Positions 22,030 through 33,046 of a stretch of DNA of 64,000 nucleotides are shown in pieces. Every line of letters begins with the position of its first letter. Within the stretch, counting starts at the first letter, position 1. The notes under the pieces were generated by a model. The model made no database searches, was not told the origin of the DNA, and was given only the letters and a program-made list of their open reading frames with translations. The position numbers and the translations under genes were made by a program. The stretch covers positions 163,461,406 to 163,525,405 of the forward strand of contig OY757011.1 of the NCBI GenBank assembly GCA_963580285.1, read 5' to 3'. This DNA comes from Lucinisca nassula. Taxonomy: Eukaryota > Mollusca > Bivalvia > Lucinida > Lucinidae.

Positions 22030-22229
22030 CTAGAAAGTCAATAAAACAAAATCAGTTATGAAAAGAATGACAAACAGGTGGACATAAATGATTCTGAATA
22101 GCAGTTTGATCAGCCACCTCTTGCAATTACATTAAACAGCAGATATATTCTAAACACAGCTCCAAATTAAAGGAGTGATGACAATAATCATTGGATAATT
22201 TTCTTTAATTCTTGTTAGACACATATGTC

Positions 22230-22515
22230 GTTTTGTTTGTTTTGAGTTTAACGTCCCTGTCAAAACTGTAAAGGTCATTTTGGAGATGTTGCTTCCAATA
22301 TTGCGGGACTTTTACCTGAGGTTGAGATGAAATGACATCTCAAGCCCTGTCGCCCAATGAAACAAATGGGGTTTATATGCATAGACAGTTCGTCTCGTAC
22401 GGCTATGCCTGGGCAGATCCTCTAAGTGGCTTACCAGTACTCGTGTGCGGGTCGGATTTAGCTCTGCGTGGAAGCATCGTACAGCCCATATATTTCTTCA
22501 AGCCCCGATGGGTGG
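22230..22515 (-). mobile_element. SINE-like repeat family 1, intact copy
   Basis: Left edge TTTTGTTTGTTTTGAG followed by TTTAACGTCCCTGTCAA (the tail on the minus strand). The interior has GGAGATGTTGCTTCCAAT, GGGACTTTTACC and GATGAAATGACATCTCAAGC. The right edge is TTTCTTCAAGCCCCGATGGG followed by TGGGGGCC. It supplies the unoccupied site for the MITE at 7,868-8,132. Confidence 0.75.
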
Positions 22516-22580
22516 GGGCCAAAACGTATGTTGTTGGTACTTGTTTAAATCAAGAGATAATTTCTTTATTTCTTTATTAA

Positions 22581-22646
22581 AACATATTGTGTGTACTTGT
22601 TAGAATCGCTCAATGAGGCGATTCTAACAAGTCCTACAACATATGG
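22581..22646. repeat. Small palindromic hairpin element (family H)
   Basis: ACATATTGTGTGTACTTGTT, then AGAATCGC, faces GGCGATTCTAACAAGTCC followed by TACAACATATG. The inner GAATCGC...GCGATTC pairing is shared with 37,163. Confidence 0.75.
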
Positions 22647-22656
22647 TATATCTTAA

Positions 22657-24954
22657 CAAGAGGGCCATGATGGCCCTAGATATCATGGGCTTAGATCAAT
22701 CACCTGATCCATATTGAACAAATGAAATTGCAGATAATATATGGTGGAGTAGGGGGTTGGAGCAATTTTGGTTGATCCAAGGAACATTTCTGTGAAACTT
22801 TTTCCACATCAGTCAGGCTGTCTAGGAGTAGACGCTGTTTTGAGGTTTGTATTTTGTGCTTTGAGATATTTAGCTCTGGTGGCCATCGTGCTCAGTGATG
22901 CAAAATATTTTGAGCAATTTTGTCAGAGGGTCGCCACATTCCTATAAACTGCTTCCTTTCATAACAAGAGGGCCATAGAACAGACTTGTATGTCACTAGC
23001 TGGGCACCTTATGCATATTACCCCGATAGAGGGCCATCTTTGGACCCAGGGCTGTTATTTGAACAATCTTGCTAGAGGTCCCCTACATGAAGCTTCATAT
23101 CAAATATCGAAGACCTCAGCCTTGTTGTTTCAGAAGAAGAAGACTTTTAAAGGTTTTCCGTATATAAACCAATGTAAAACCAGTGGGCCCCTGGGGGGGG
23201 GGAGTATTTGGCCCCAGGGCTATAATTAGAACAATCGTGGTAGAATTCCGCCAGATGAAGCTATATACCAAATTTCAAAGAACTGGGCCTTCTGATTTCA
23301 GACAAGAAATTTTTAAAAGTTTTCTCTATATAAGTTAGTGTAAAACCAGTGGGCCTTGGGGCGGACCATTTCTAGGGCCAGGGCCATTTTTACCCTAAGG
23401 CTACAATTTGAAGAACCCTGGTAGAGGTCTACTAGATGAAGCTTCAAACCAAACATCAACACCAAGGCCTTCTGGTTTCAGACAAGAAGATTTTTAAAGG
23501 GTTTCCCTATTAAGTCTATGTAAAACTGGTGGGCCCCGGGGCGGGGTCATTTTTGGTCCCAGGGCTATAATTTGAACAATCAGTAGAGAAAGCTTCATAC
23601 CAAATATCAAAGACCTGGGCCTTCTGGTTTCAGAAGAGAAGATTTTTAAAAGGTTTTCTCTATATAAGTCTATGTAATACCTGTGGGCTGCGTGTTGGAT
23701 CATTTCTGGCCCAAGGGCTATAATTTGAACAATCTTGGTACAGGTCACCTAGATGAAGCTTTAAACCAAACATCAAAGACCTGGGTCTTCTGGTTTCAAG
23801 ATGAGAAGATTTTAAAATGGTTTCCCTATTCAAGTCTATATAAAACCAGTGGGCCCCGGGGCAGGACCATTTTTTTGTCCCAGGGCTATAATTTGAACTC
23901 CACTAAAGAAAGCTTCATACCAGATATAAAAGACCTGGGCCTACTGGTTTCAGAAGAGAAGATTTTTAAATGTTTTCTCTATTTAAGTCTATGTAATACC
24001 TGTGGGCCCAGGGATTGGACCATTTCTGGCCCAATGGCTATAATTTGAACAATCTTGGTAGAGGTCACCTAGATGAATCTTCAAACCAAACATCAAAGAC
24101 CTGGGCCTTCTGGTTTCAAGATGAGAAGATTTTTTAAAGGGTTTCCCTATACAAGTCTATGTAAAACCTGTGGGACCCAAGGCAGGACAATTTTTTGTCT
24201 CAGGGCTATAATTTGAACAATATTGGTACAGGTCCACTAAAGAAAGCTTCATACCAAATATCAAATACCTGGGCTTCTGGTTTCAGAAGAGATGATTTTA
24301 AAGGTTTTCTCTATATTAGTTTATGAAATACTTGTGGGCTCCGGGGTTGGACCATTTCTGGTCTAAGGGCTATAATTTGAACAATCTTGGTAGAAGTCCC
24401 CTAGATCAAGCTTCATACCAAACATCAAAAATAAGTCTATGTAAAATTGGTGGGCCCTGGGGCGGGGCCAAAAATGGCCCCAGGGCTATAACTTGAATAA
24501 TCTTGGTAGAGTTCCACTAGATGAAGTTTCATCCCAAATATCAAAGACCTGGACCAAGAAGATTTTTAAAGGTTTTCCCTATTTAAGTCTAAGGAAAACC
24601 TTTGGGCCCCAGGGAGGGGCCGTTTTTGGTCCAAGGGCGATAAATTGAACAACGTTATTAGAGGTCCACAAGATGAAGCTTCATACCAAATGTCAAAGAG
24701 AAGGAGAATTTTTAAGTTTTCAATAAAAAATCTATTTTTGGCTCCCATGACCTAGATGTACAATGGACTGGAACTGTTTGAACAAATTTGAAAGGGGACT
24801 ACCTAAGGATCATTCCTGTGAAAGTTGATCAAAATCCGATCAATGGTTTAAGAGGAGATGTCGTTTGAAGAAATTGTTTATGGATGCACACACCAATGAC
24901 TGGCAAAAACTGATCACAAAAGCTCACCTCATCACTATGTGACAGGTGAGCTAA
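22657..24954 (+). mobile_element. Tandem-core rolling-circle-like element (pearl/HINE type)
   Basis: Starts CAAGAGGGCCATGATGGCCC and ends GACAGGTGAGCTAA. About a dozen diverged core units are of the same type as 11,336, but many carry a variant with CTTCTGGTTTCAGA and ACCTGTGGGC. A second 5' end (CAAGAGGGCCATAGAACAGA) appears at about 22,968, so one copy may have inserted into another or an internal duplication occurred. The 3' module is complete. Confidence 0.7.
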
Positions 24955-24959
24955 AAAAG

Positions 24960-26320
24960 TCTTTTAATCATTTTTCAGAGCAGAAAGGTTTAAGTAATTA
25001 TGGTAGAGGGTCATCTAAGGAGTGCTCCTGTGAAATTATTTCTAAATCCATTCACTGGTTAAGGAGAAGTCATTTAAAGCTTTTTCTATTTTTTTAACTC
25101 TAATGACCATCTTGTTCATCCAAGCGGAATGGTTTGAGCAAGTTTGGTAGTGGGTTACCCAAGGAACATTCCTGTGTAAAGTCGTGTAAAGAATTTTTCT
25201 AATTTTAGCCCTGGTTGCAATCTTGTTCATCAAACTGGAATGTGTTGAGCATTTTGGTAGAGGGTCATTCAAGGAACATTCAGATCTTCATAAGTCAGTA
25301 GACTTTCTTCTGAATCCCACTGTATAATTGTACTAAATGATTCATCTTCATTTGTATTGTACCATATGTAAGTTATACAAAGAAATAAACACTTAAACCA
25401 AGGAACATTCCTGTGAAATTATTTCGAAATCCACCCACTGGTTAAGCAGGAGAAGTCATTTAAACATTTTTCTATTTTTAGCTCTGGCAGCCATCTTGTT
25501 CATCCGAGCAAAACGGTTTGAGCAATTTTGGTAGAGACCCAAGGAACATTCCTGTGAAATAATTTCAAAATCCATCCAGAGTCTTTTAAAGTTTTTTTTT
25601 TTTTTTTTTTTTTAGCCTGTTTATCCGAGCAGAAAGGTTTGAGCAATTTTGGTGGCTGGTCACCCAAGAAACATCTATGTGCAGATATTTCAAAATTCAT
25701 CCGCTGGTTAAGGAGCAGAAGTCCTTTAAAGGATTTTTTTCTATTTCTCTGGCAGCCATCTTATTCATCAGGTATGAGCAATTTCAGGGTCACCCTGGCC
25801 AAGGAACATTCCTGTAAAAAATCATTTCAAAATCCGTCCACTGCTTAAGGAGAAGTCGTTTAAAGATTGTTTTTATTTTTAGCTTTGGTGGCCATCTTGT
25901 TAAACCGAGCGTAACAGTTTGTTTGGGGCAATTTGGTAGAGGGTCGCCCTAGGAATATTCTTGTGAAAATATTTTGAGGCTACTGAGTTGTGCCAGAATT
26001 GATTTGTTCCCTGGGACCTCCACCAGCCAACGATCCACACCTCTGGGGCGGAAACAACAAGAAAATGGCCAAAATTTTGAAGTCATCCAAGGAGACATAA
26101 TTCTGCAATAAGAGGCTGGATCAGAATCCTATTTCCTTTATGCACATGTTCAATGCATGTACGAACTGTGTTGCAAGTTTCAATACTGTAGGAGGACTTG
26201 CAGAGACAAGAGTAGTAATAAAAAGTGTGACATACAGACAGACATATGTATCATAACATTATGTACATATGTACGTACAGACAAGGGCAAAACTATAGCC
26301 TCTCCCAACCTCATGGCGGG
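24960..26320 (+). repeat. Degenerate tandem-core repeat, TTTTTAGCTCTGG type
   Basis: Five to six units of about 150 bp (CATCTTGTTCATCCGAGC, AATTTTGGTAGAGGGTCA, AAGGAACATTCCTGTGAAA, AAATCCATCCACTGGTTAAG) related to the element at 5,912. Sequence from 25,980 is non-repetitive. CAGACAAGGGCAAAACTATAGCC and GGCGGGGCATAA near 26,280-26,325 resemble the 3' end of the element at 13,843. It is probably a composite of two decayed elements. Confidence 0.5.
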
Positions 26321-26383
26321 GCATAAAACCATAGAGATCCACAAACAAAAACGATTGTTCCTTTAAACTGGATCTACACTTAC

Positions 26384-26519
26384 CTTCGCCCTATATACCT
26401 AGGTGGATCATTCTGTGCCAGAGCTTTATCTACCAGGTCTCTTGATGGAAGCTTTACAAAGCATATTCCACTTCGAATGACAGGCATTATATCATGAGAA
26501 TCAATGTTGATATTCATAT
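26384..26519 (-). CDS. Quasi-RRM protein, second half of RRM2
   Basis: A 136-nt exon with acceptor TATTGCAG; its first two bases complete an aspartate codon. MNINIDSHDIMPVIRSGICF holds beta 2 and the RNP1-like beta 3 (RSGICFVKL). DKALAQNDPPRYIGRR is the second helix and the YIG turn typical of the family. The donor is AG|GTAAGT, phase 2. RNP1 is less conserved than in RRM3, as usual for quasi-RRMs, which bind G-tracts through loops. Confidence 0.88.
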
Positions 26520-26844
26520 CTGCAATATAGTAAGGATTTTCCATGGAAAAATGGATATCACTAAAACTGGTCCTAAGGTTTGTTTTATGTCAATCCTAGT
26601 GAGCATGAAATTTGTCTTGTTCAAAAATATCAAAATGCCAACTATATGCCAAGTTGGCATTTTAATATTTATGAGCAGGACAAATACTGTTCTCTACTGA
26701 TCTGCAGAGGTAATTTGTAAGGTTTCTATTTTAATGTTTGAGCAAGATGAATTTCATATTCATCTGAGTTGAGCAAGAAAAGCTTTACAACCTGGGGCTC
26801 AGGTCCATAAGATGGGGGACAGAAATGTATTAACTGAAAATACA

Positions 26845-27060
26845 GAGGACCCTCGATCTAACGGAAGTATTTGGTCCCTATCTTTTTGCCTTTATAAAGA
26901 AGATGCTGATACACAGAATTCCAAAGAAGAGCAGGATAGGTAATAAAGGGCCTTTTCCCCTTAATTATGCCAAGAAACAAATGTTGTAGACATATGTTAG
27001 AATCGCCTCACCAAGCTAAATCTAACAAATATCTATACATTTGTTTCTTGGAGTATTAGA
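26845..27060 (+). repeat. Dispersed element with internal hairpin, second copy
   Basis: Begins AGAGGACCCTCGATCTAACGG and includes AAGTATTTGGTCCCTATC, GGTAATAAAGGGCC and the palindrome CAAGAAACAAATGTTG...CATTTGTTTCTTGG. It matches 3,836-4,025 reversed. The terminus resembles a DNA-transposon inverted repeat, but no partner end or duplication was found. Confidence 0.55.
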
Positions 27061-27165
27061 TTACACAAATGTTTCATGAGTATTGATTCGAGAAATGGTT
27101 GTGGATAAATTAATTCATTGAGCAATCAATGGTTAAATAGTTGTAGAATATAAGAATCTTATATG

Positions 27166-27284
27166 GGTGTGAGGGGTAGATGGAAAAATCTGTCCCGAGG
27201 GTCACTGTCCGGCATCACGAGGCTTGCCGAGTGATGCGGCACAGTGATCCCGAGGGCCAGATTTTTCTATCCACCCCTCACACC
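27166..27284. repeat. 119-bp fold-back (MITE-like palindrome)
   Basis: The left arm begins GGTGTGAGGGGTAGATGG and the right arm is its near-complement ending CATCCACCCCTCACACC-like (TATCCACCCCTCACACC). The inner part pairs GGGTCACTGTCCGGCATCAC with GTGATGCGGCACAGTGATCC. The arms are over 50 bp with about ten loop bases. The open frame across it is not credible as a gene. Confidence 0.85.
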
Positions 27285-27765
27285 AATATTGGATTCTTTT
27301 TCTTGCATACCATCCATTTCTTAAAGTGGATTTTTAATGCTGCAGTCACTTCGGTTACCAACGTCCGCCATATTGTGTTGACACTAAAGGAATGTTTAGT
27401 GACGTTTCTGTGACGTCAATCTTAACGACGGCGCATACGAGGTCGTAATCAACCAGTGCAATTATCAAACACGAGATTATATTCGATTTTGGGTCGGAAC
27501 ACCAGGGTCAGAACATAAATTTCTATCCCAGGGTAAAATTACGGATTTCCTTGTCTGGTGTGCAAGAATAGATAAATCCAAACCCTAATGACCACTAGAT
27601 ACTCCTGATTGGGAATAATTGCCCCTGATGTTTTATGTAAAGCGTATAAAGGGGTATAATATACAACATAAAATGGATCAAAATTAAGTTTCTTTTCTGC
27701 ATAAATATGTTCAGTTGCAGCTTTCAAAGCCCATTCTAAAACATTGAAGGATTTTGGGTGATTAA

Positions 27766-27987
27766 CCCTTTTTGTACCAAATGGAATCTTCCTCTTTATA
27801 TATAGCAGGAGTCCATTTTCAAAATTTAGGGGTGTCTGGTTGTGGTTTTGTCAAAATTTGTTTGGAAAAAGGCTGAACCTTTTGCAAACAGTGTAGGCCC
27901 TGAACAGACGCCGCGTTCTGCGGCATCTGATCTGGGCCTGCACTGTTTGCCATGGTACCCATTTAGGGGTTTCTAGTCTGAAATGGG
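27766..27987 (+). mobile_element. TTAA-flanked (piggyBac-type) MITE, second subfamily
   Basis: Left end CCCTTTTTGTACCAAATGG. The right end reversed is CCCATTTCAGACTAG. TTAA flanks lie at 27,762-27,765 and 27,988-27,991. Shares AAACAGTGTAGGCCCTGA and GGCCTGCACTGTTTGCC with the family at 17,803 and the left-hand block CAGGAGTCCATT with 15,217. Confidence 0.85.
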
Positions 27988-28042
27988 TTAAGGCATGAAT
28001 GACCAAGACAGACAGGCAGACAGATTATTGATTATGTATATA

Positions 28043-28365
28043 CCGTATTCGCCCTAATTACCGCACATGCTCCTATAAGCGCACACCAAATCTATTTTTG
28101 AAAAGGAAATGCATAAGCACACACTTTACAGTAACCTCCCCTTGAAGCTCTCACAGTAAATCAATAAAAAACGTACCATTATTTCTTCAACAGTGAAGGC
28201 AATGCTTAAGTATCCTTTTCCATCCCATTAAATATCAGTATGCATCATCTCGGAAGCTATTTTTTCCTATCAACTGTGCGCTAATTAGGTAGATTTCTCT
28301 CCATGACTTTTAGACACGATTTGGAAAAAACTTAGGGCATGGTGCGGTAATTAGGGCAAATACGG
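28043..28365. mobile_element. 323-bp TA-flanked MITE, CCGTATTCG family
   Basis: Left end CCGTATTCGCCCTAATTACC. The right end reversed is CCGTATTTGCCCTAATTACC, both continuing GCAC. TA lies at 28,041-28,042 and 28,366-28,367. Subterminal AGCGCACAC and GTGCGCTAATTAGG also pair. A second copy is at 36,530-36,855. It sits in a host intron about 90 bp from an exon. Confidence 0.9.
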
Positions 28366-28455
28366 TAAATAAGTATGGACAAGGACAAACTATATATCTC
28401 TTTCCTCCTACTGCCCACTCTGTGAAAGCTGGCTAATAATGGAATATCACTGTAC

Positions 28456-28593
28456 CTTTAAAAAAGGTTTTTACATCTTCCTGGGTATATTCAAAGGGCA
28501 ATCCGTCTAATCTGACAAATTCACCATCCTGTGATACTGTTAGTTTCCATTGGCTTAATTCTCGTGTCATCTCACCTTTGCTAGAGTTACATA
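28456..28593 (-). CDS. Quasi-RRM protein, inter-domain linker and first half of RRM2
   Basis: A 138-nt exon with acceptor TTTTCAG; two bases complete a valine codon. CNSSKGEMTRELSQWKLTVS is the linker. GEFVRLDGLPFEYTQEDVKT is the first strand and helix of RRM2, with the RGLP-type signature as LDGLPF. The donor is AAAG|GTACAG, phase 1. The split falls at the same helix-loop position as in RRM1. Confidence 0.88.
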
Positions 28594-28916
28594 CTGAAAA
28601 CAAAAATAACACTATTAATTTTACTTGCTTCCCTTCTAAAACATTTCAGCATTTCTCAACAGCAGAGATCATTTAAGGGGAATGGATACACCTTCATGGG
28701 AGGCAACTCTTGCAAAAGTATTTTTTCGCTCCCATGTCAATAAGGGTCAGCTCTAAAAGGAAAAAATTTGCTCCTGAGGAGGAAATTCTTTCCTTTAAGA
28801 GTAGACCCCTTTTTCAGTGGGATAGGGCTTATAGAAAAATGAACAGAAAGTTCCAAAAGTTGTCTCCCTTCGAAAAATCGCAAAAAAATCTGCCAGGTTT
28901 TGCCATTCCCCTTAAT

Positions 28917-29215
28917 AAGCTGGCCTCGGTAGCTCAGTCGGATGCACGTCTGACTGGTGATCAGGAATACCTGCCTGGGTCAGCAACATTCTTTTGTAGA
29001 GACTGATCATGAAATCTTTTCTGCAGTCATTCTCTCCCTTTTGCTGATTCAAGAAGGGCAGTTGTCAGTTCCTTGCGAAAGAATGTGCAATGTACTGGTT
29101 AACCGCTTATGTATAAGCCTGCCCAGGAAAAGTATTGATAGGTAAACTGGCCGGCTCAAAAATGACATAAATTGGGTTGACTGGGTCATTAAACGCCAAT
29201 AGAAACAAATGAACA
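28917..29215 (+). mobile_element. tRNA-derived SINE family 2, best copy
   Basis: Head GCTGGCCTCGGTAGCTCAGT with box A-like TAGCTCAGTCGGATGCACG and a degraded box B (CCTGGGTCAGCA). The body has GTCATTCTCTCCCTTTTGCTG, GAAGGGCAGTTGTCAGTTCC and TGTGCAATGTACTGG. The tail is GGGTTGACTGGGTCATTAAACG then CAATAGAAACAAATGAAC. The order head-body-LINE-like tail is that of a SINE. Confidence 0.75.
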
Positions 29216-29624
29216 AATATTCCCCTTAAGTCATATCAAGCCAAAATATGTCTTAAAATGTTCCAACAGCAAAGACTTGTTCATTTGTTAGTCTGCATAG
29301 CTCTCATTCAGATCACAGTTTTCTGGTCTGCATAAAGAGGCTCTTGGGCATTCAACATCCATGTTGTGCACAGCAAAAATTGTGATCAGATTTCACAGTC
29401 TACATGGTGGTCGTAAGTCTTTATTATGTGTACAGACCTGCAGCATATTTAGTGTTTTGAATACCCTAAAATAAATCCGAGACTTGGCCATTTTTAGCTA
29501 CAAATTTCCTGATATTTTTCAGAGAGGGACAGAGCTGACCCCCATATATGATATGTTCTAACTATAATCAACCTTTGGGTAGATTGAGATGATATATTGC
29601 ATCATTGATTTTGGGGATGGTTGA

Positions 29625-29890
29625 GTGAGGCAAAGGTGATGTGTAACTTGTCACCAGGGCATCCATTTGATACTGGCTTACAACTGGACAAGGCCTGCTG
29701 TCCTTGCATCAGTAGAGGTAGAGGGGGAATGTTTTTATTTCATCTGTTTCTACACTTCCATTATTGTTCCTCTTTCTCCTCTGTCCCTCACTTTTATCTC
29801 CGCTACTATATCTCTTCTATCTCTTTCTCTTGGAGACTATACAAAATGACCCACAAGGATTGACCCAAGCCCAAAACCCAAAACAATCAA
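29625..29890 (+). repeat. Dispersed repeat paired with 10,940-11,190
   Basis: Landmarks CACCAGGGCATCCA, CTGGACAAGGCCTGCTGTCC, a pyrimidine tract and ACAAAATGACCCACAAGG are shared. This copy ends with CCAAGCCCAAAACCC and CAATCAATCAATTG, a plausible retroposon tail. Serine/phenylalanine-rich frames across the pyrimidine tract are artefacts. Confidence 0.6.
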
Positions 29891-29919
29891 TCAATTGAAC
29901 ACAATTCATTAATTCATTA

Positions 29920-30460
29920 AGGAGATAGCATGCAGACAAGCCGTTTTGGGTCCAAAATTGGCAATTGTTCAGATATCTTTGAGCCTGAAAATGAGGAAAA
30001 GGTCACTAAAATCTCATCATATCTTTGGAAGTTTAAAATGATATGCTCTACCAAGTTTGACCAAAATTAATCAATTCCTTCACTTGATATGGTCCAAAAC
30101 TAACAGTTTTCGTGGGCTTGTGACCTTAAAAATAAGATAAAGGTCGCTAAAATCTATTATCTAATCAAATACTTGGTAGGCTGCAATGACATGTTGTATA
30201 AAATTTAACCAAAATTAATTATTCATCTCTGACAACCTCTTTTGGCCAAAACCGGACAGTTTTGGGGAGCTGTGACCTTTAAAATGTGGTCAAGGCCATC
30301 AAAACGTAATGCTTTTGCCAATCCTAGTGATGCAGCTACACAAGTTTGATCAGAAATCATCAATTGGTTCAGGAGATATGCTTCAAACAGGCTATGCAAA
30401 CGCCAACATGATATGCTGCAAAAACAGTATATCCCCATCCCAATATATTGCAGGGACATA
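29920..30460. repeat. Degenerate ~130-bp tandem units
   Basis: Three to four loose units with TTTGGxCCAAAAxTGGCAxTT, GTGACCTTxAAAAT, AAAATCTxxTxATC and GATCAxAAATxATCAATT, probably the eroded core of another tandem-core element. The only 3' hint is CTTCAAACAGGCTATGCAAAC near 30,395. Confidence 0.4.
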
Positions 30461-30579
30461 ATTCTCTTATTTCCCCATAAAAACCTTAATAAAGAAAATA
30501 ATGTCTTGATTATTCTTGTTAATTCTCCTTCTCTAAAACAATAAAAAGATCCTCATTTGTATTTCTGTTTCTATCTTAC

Positions 30580-30741
30580 CATCAATAAACTTTTTCCCCA
30601 TATATGGTCTGTCTAATTTACAGGCTTTCTGTAGATCTGATTCTGAAGCTAACTCCACATACGCCTGCAAAAGCGGTGGTTTCATGCCTCTTTTAAAAAC
30701 AAAATGTACACCTTCTGAACCACCCAGAATGTTGACTGAAT
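30580..30741 (-). CDS. Quasi-RRM protein, second half of RRM1
   Basis: A 162-nt exon with acceptor TTTTTCAG; two bases complete an aspartate codon. SVNILGGSEGVHFVFKRGMK corresponds to beta 2 and RNP1-like beta 3. QAYVELASESDLQKACKLDR and PYMGKKFID are helix 2 and the last strand. The donor is GATG|GTAAGA, phase 1. The run from GVHF to YMG resembles GRSF1 RRM1 more than hnRNP H, the main reason for preferring GRSF1. Confidence 0.88.
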
Positions 30742-30839
30742 CTGAAAAACAAATGCAGAGTTCAACTCAATGAAATATTTTATCTCATTTTTCACTTGAA
30801 CTTGTATGTTAAACTCTGATCAAGCATAGATCCTTTTAA

Positions 30840-31062
30840 CCTATTGTATGCTAGATGACTCTTCCATTGCTATATGCTGGATCAGTCCATTTGTCATAAA
30901 AGGTGTGTCAGGTTTATTCTACGTTTCTATTCTATTTTTGACGGAAAATTTTGCTAGCAAATAGTGCAGGCCCTGATCAGCTGCACCACCTTCTGCGGCA
31001 TCTGCTCTGGGCCTGCACTGTTTGGCAAGGTAACCCTTTAGGGGTTTCCCGCATACAGTGGG
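30840..31062 (-). mobile_element. TTAA-flanked (piggyBac-type) MITE, reversed copy
   Basis: Plus-strand left end CCTATTGTATGCTAG after TTAA (30,836-30,839). The right end reversed is CCCACTGTATGCGGG before TTAA (31,063-31,066). The interior matches 17,803-18,016 reversed. It sits between a host exon and the large LINE. Confidence 0.88.
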
Positions 31063-31066
31063 TTAA

Positions 31067-31699
31067 ATGCGTTCTGCTAAAGGCTATGTCATACATGTGG
31101 GGGCTAAGGATCGACTAATGTTAATGAAAATGTTGACAGTTAGACAAACAAACTTATGCATAGACAGATAGAAAACCAGATCCCTATCATCATGTAAACA
31201 AGTCTGTGTAATTCACACCCTTCTTAACCTACCAGAACTGGTAAGGGAAACAAAAATATTTTGACAGAGTTACCAAGTTAACTCCCCTGAAATCTTTTCT
31301 CACTTGTGTGAGTGCCGTCCCCTTGCGGACACTTGTTTTGAAATAGGGCAGATACAAATTTCTGAATTAAAAATGTAAAATTGAACTCATACTCGTCATA
31401 GAGCTATTTGGGATGGACTATTAGTGTTTGTTCATTAAATGGACGGTGTATAGGACATTCAAACTCTGTAAGTGGACTTGAAACGCTTTTGTTTATTATC
31501 CTGAATTCGACATTTTACTGCAGTTGCGATTAAATCCATCATCTGTGTGTCCAGGTGCGTGAACACGTATGGACAAGGAATTGCAGTTACAGCTATAGCT
31601 GATAAAAGTAAAACCAGAGTAGTGCATATGGACAGACATCCATACTGGAAATAAACACATACAAACAGTAAAACTACAAATGCAGTCAAGATGGGGATT
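31067..31699. other. No gene; possible 5' UTR of the LINE
   Basis: No repeat partner recognised. A hairpin (GTGTGAGTGCCGTCCCCTTG...GGACAC) lies at 31,305-31,340. The LINE's 5' boundary could be anywhere from about 31,300 to 31,730. Confidence 0.4.
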
Positions 31700-31738
31700 T
31701 CTCTCGACCATTAGCGTGCTCGAATAGGTTGCTTCAGT

Positions 31739-33046
31739 ATGCCAGTTAAATGCAGAACCAAACTTAAATCACTCCGGCTGGAATATGTATCCCTAAGCAT
31801 CAGACTGGTATTGTTTTTCCTGCTGGTAGCGGAAGATATCGAGGCAAACCCAGGGCCTGGTAGTGATAATGGTGCTCCTGATAGGGGAAGCGGTCAGGGT
31901 GCTGAAGCTGGTTATTCGCCCAGAGGCCGGGGCACCACTGCAGGTGGCTTTTCACCCAGAGGCCGAAGACGAGGTAACGGCGATGGATATCCCTACATGA
32001 GTGGTGGTCGAGGTTCGGGTCGTGGTACTCGCGGGAACGTTCGTGGAGGAAGAGATCGTCATAATCGGGCACCGATAGTAGGCATATTTGCAAACAGTGG
32101 AACTGAATCTCAAAGTGGAAGGGAAAATCGTTATAATTTAAGCCCCTCCTCAAGGTCATCTGCAAGGCAACAGTCATTAAGCGATTGGCTTATCAGTTCG
32201 CAACAAACATCACAAATGCAACAAGATCCTCCAATACAGAGTAATGATTCAGAGCATAGTGATATTGACAATGCTAGTGAAACGTCTGAAACCAACCCTG
32301 GTGAAATAGCAAATGACAATACCTCTCTTCTACTTGAAATACGGCACGACGTGAAAAAAATGCACAAACGATTTGATCGGATCGAAAAGTCAGTTAAAAC
32401 TTTGAAACATGACAGTAAGCATTTGAAGGACCAAAATGTTAAATTAAGTAAACAAGTGACTGAATTTCAAACAACGGTAGCCCATTTGGAAATTCGAGCC
32501 CGAGAGGCTGATACTAAGAATGAACGTTTGGAAGCACAATCACGTCGTGATAACCTACGATTTTATGGCTTTGATGATATACAGGATGAAACATGGGAGG
32601 AATCCGAGAATACCATTAGATCGTATATAGCAAATGAGCTTAACCTTTCCGAATCTTCTATTCAGATCGAAAGAGCGCACCGTATTCCTAGTAAAACGTC
32701 CCCTAGGCCTGTGATTGTGAAGTTCTCCTTTTATAAGGACAGAGACAAAGTCTTAAACGCATATCGAGACAAACGCAAACACGACAACGAACAGTGAAGA
32801 AATGTATCTAATAATGAAGGTGCTACTGGGCACGTCGAAGAGGAGCAAGGTCCTGGTGAGAACATTCGGGTGTGCGAGGATTTTCCTCAACGTGTAATTA
32901 AAGCTCGATCTAAACTGTACCCCTTCTTACGTTCGAGTATTGATAACGGTCGAGAGGCGTACTTGAAATATGATCGCCTGTACGTGGATGGACAGCCGTA
33001 CGAATATGATTACGATCTACAACGACCAGTGCCATATCGTAAATAG
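31739..33046 (+). pseudogene. LINE ORF1 with N-terminal 2A-like motif; one internal stop
   Basis: From ATG 31,739. Residues 19-31 are a hydrophobic run (LSIRLVLFFLLVA). DIEANPGP follows at residues 33-40, matching the D-[VI]-E-x-N-P-G-P consensus of 2A ribosome-skipping peptides. Residues ~45-120 are rich in G/R with RGRG and RGG patterns, as in RNA-binding tails. About 195-265 is a coiled coil (VKKMHKRFDRIEKSVKTLKH). SRRDNLRFYGFDD and IERAHRI are L1 ORF1p-type motifs. TGA stops the frame at 32,795. The same frame then gives the expected ORF1p ending (CEDFPQRVIKAR, YLKYDRLYVDG) to TAG at 33,044. A CGA-to-TGA transition is a simple explanation, but this is inferred. Confidence 0.85.

Noticed and set aside
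23683..24048. 121-residue frame
   Set aside because: Made of tandem core units that repeat as peptides; not a gene.
31800..32177. Antisense 125-residue frame in LINE ORF1
   Set aside because: Shadow of the arginine/glycine-rich ORF1 segment.
32795..32797. Selenocysteine codon in LINE ORF1
   Set aside because: No reason for selenoprotein function and no SECIS-like structure noticed; a point mutation is simpler.
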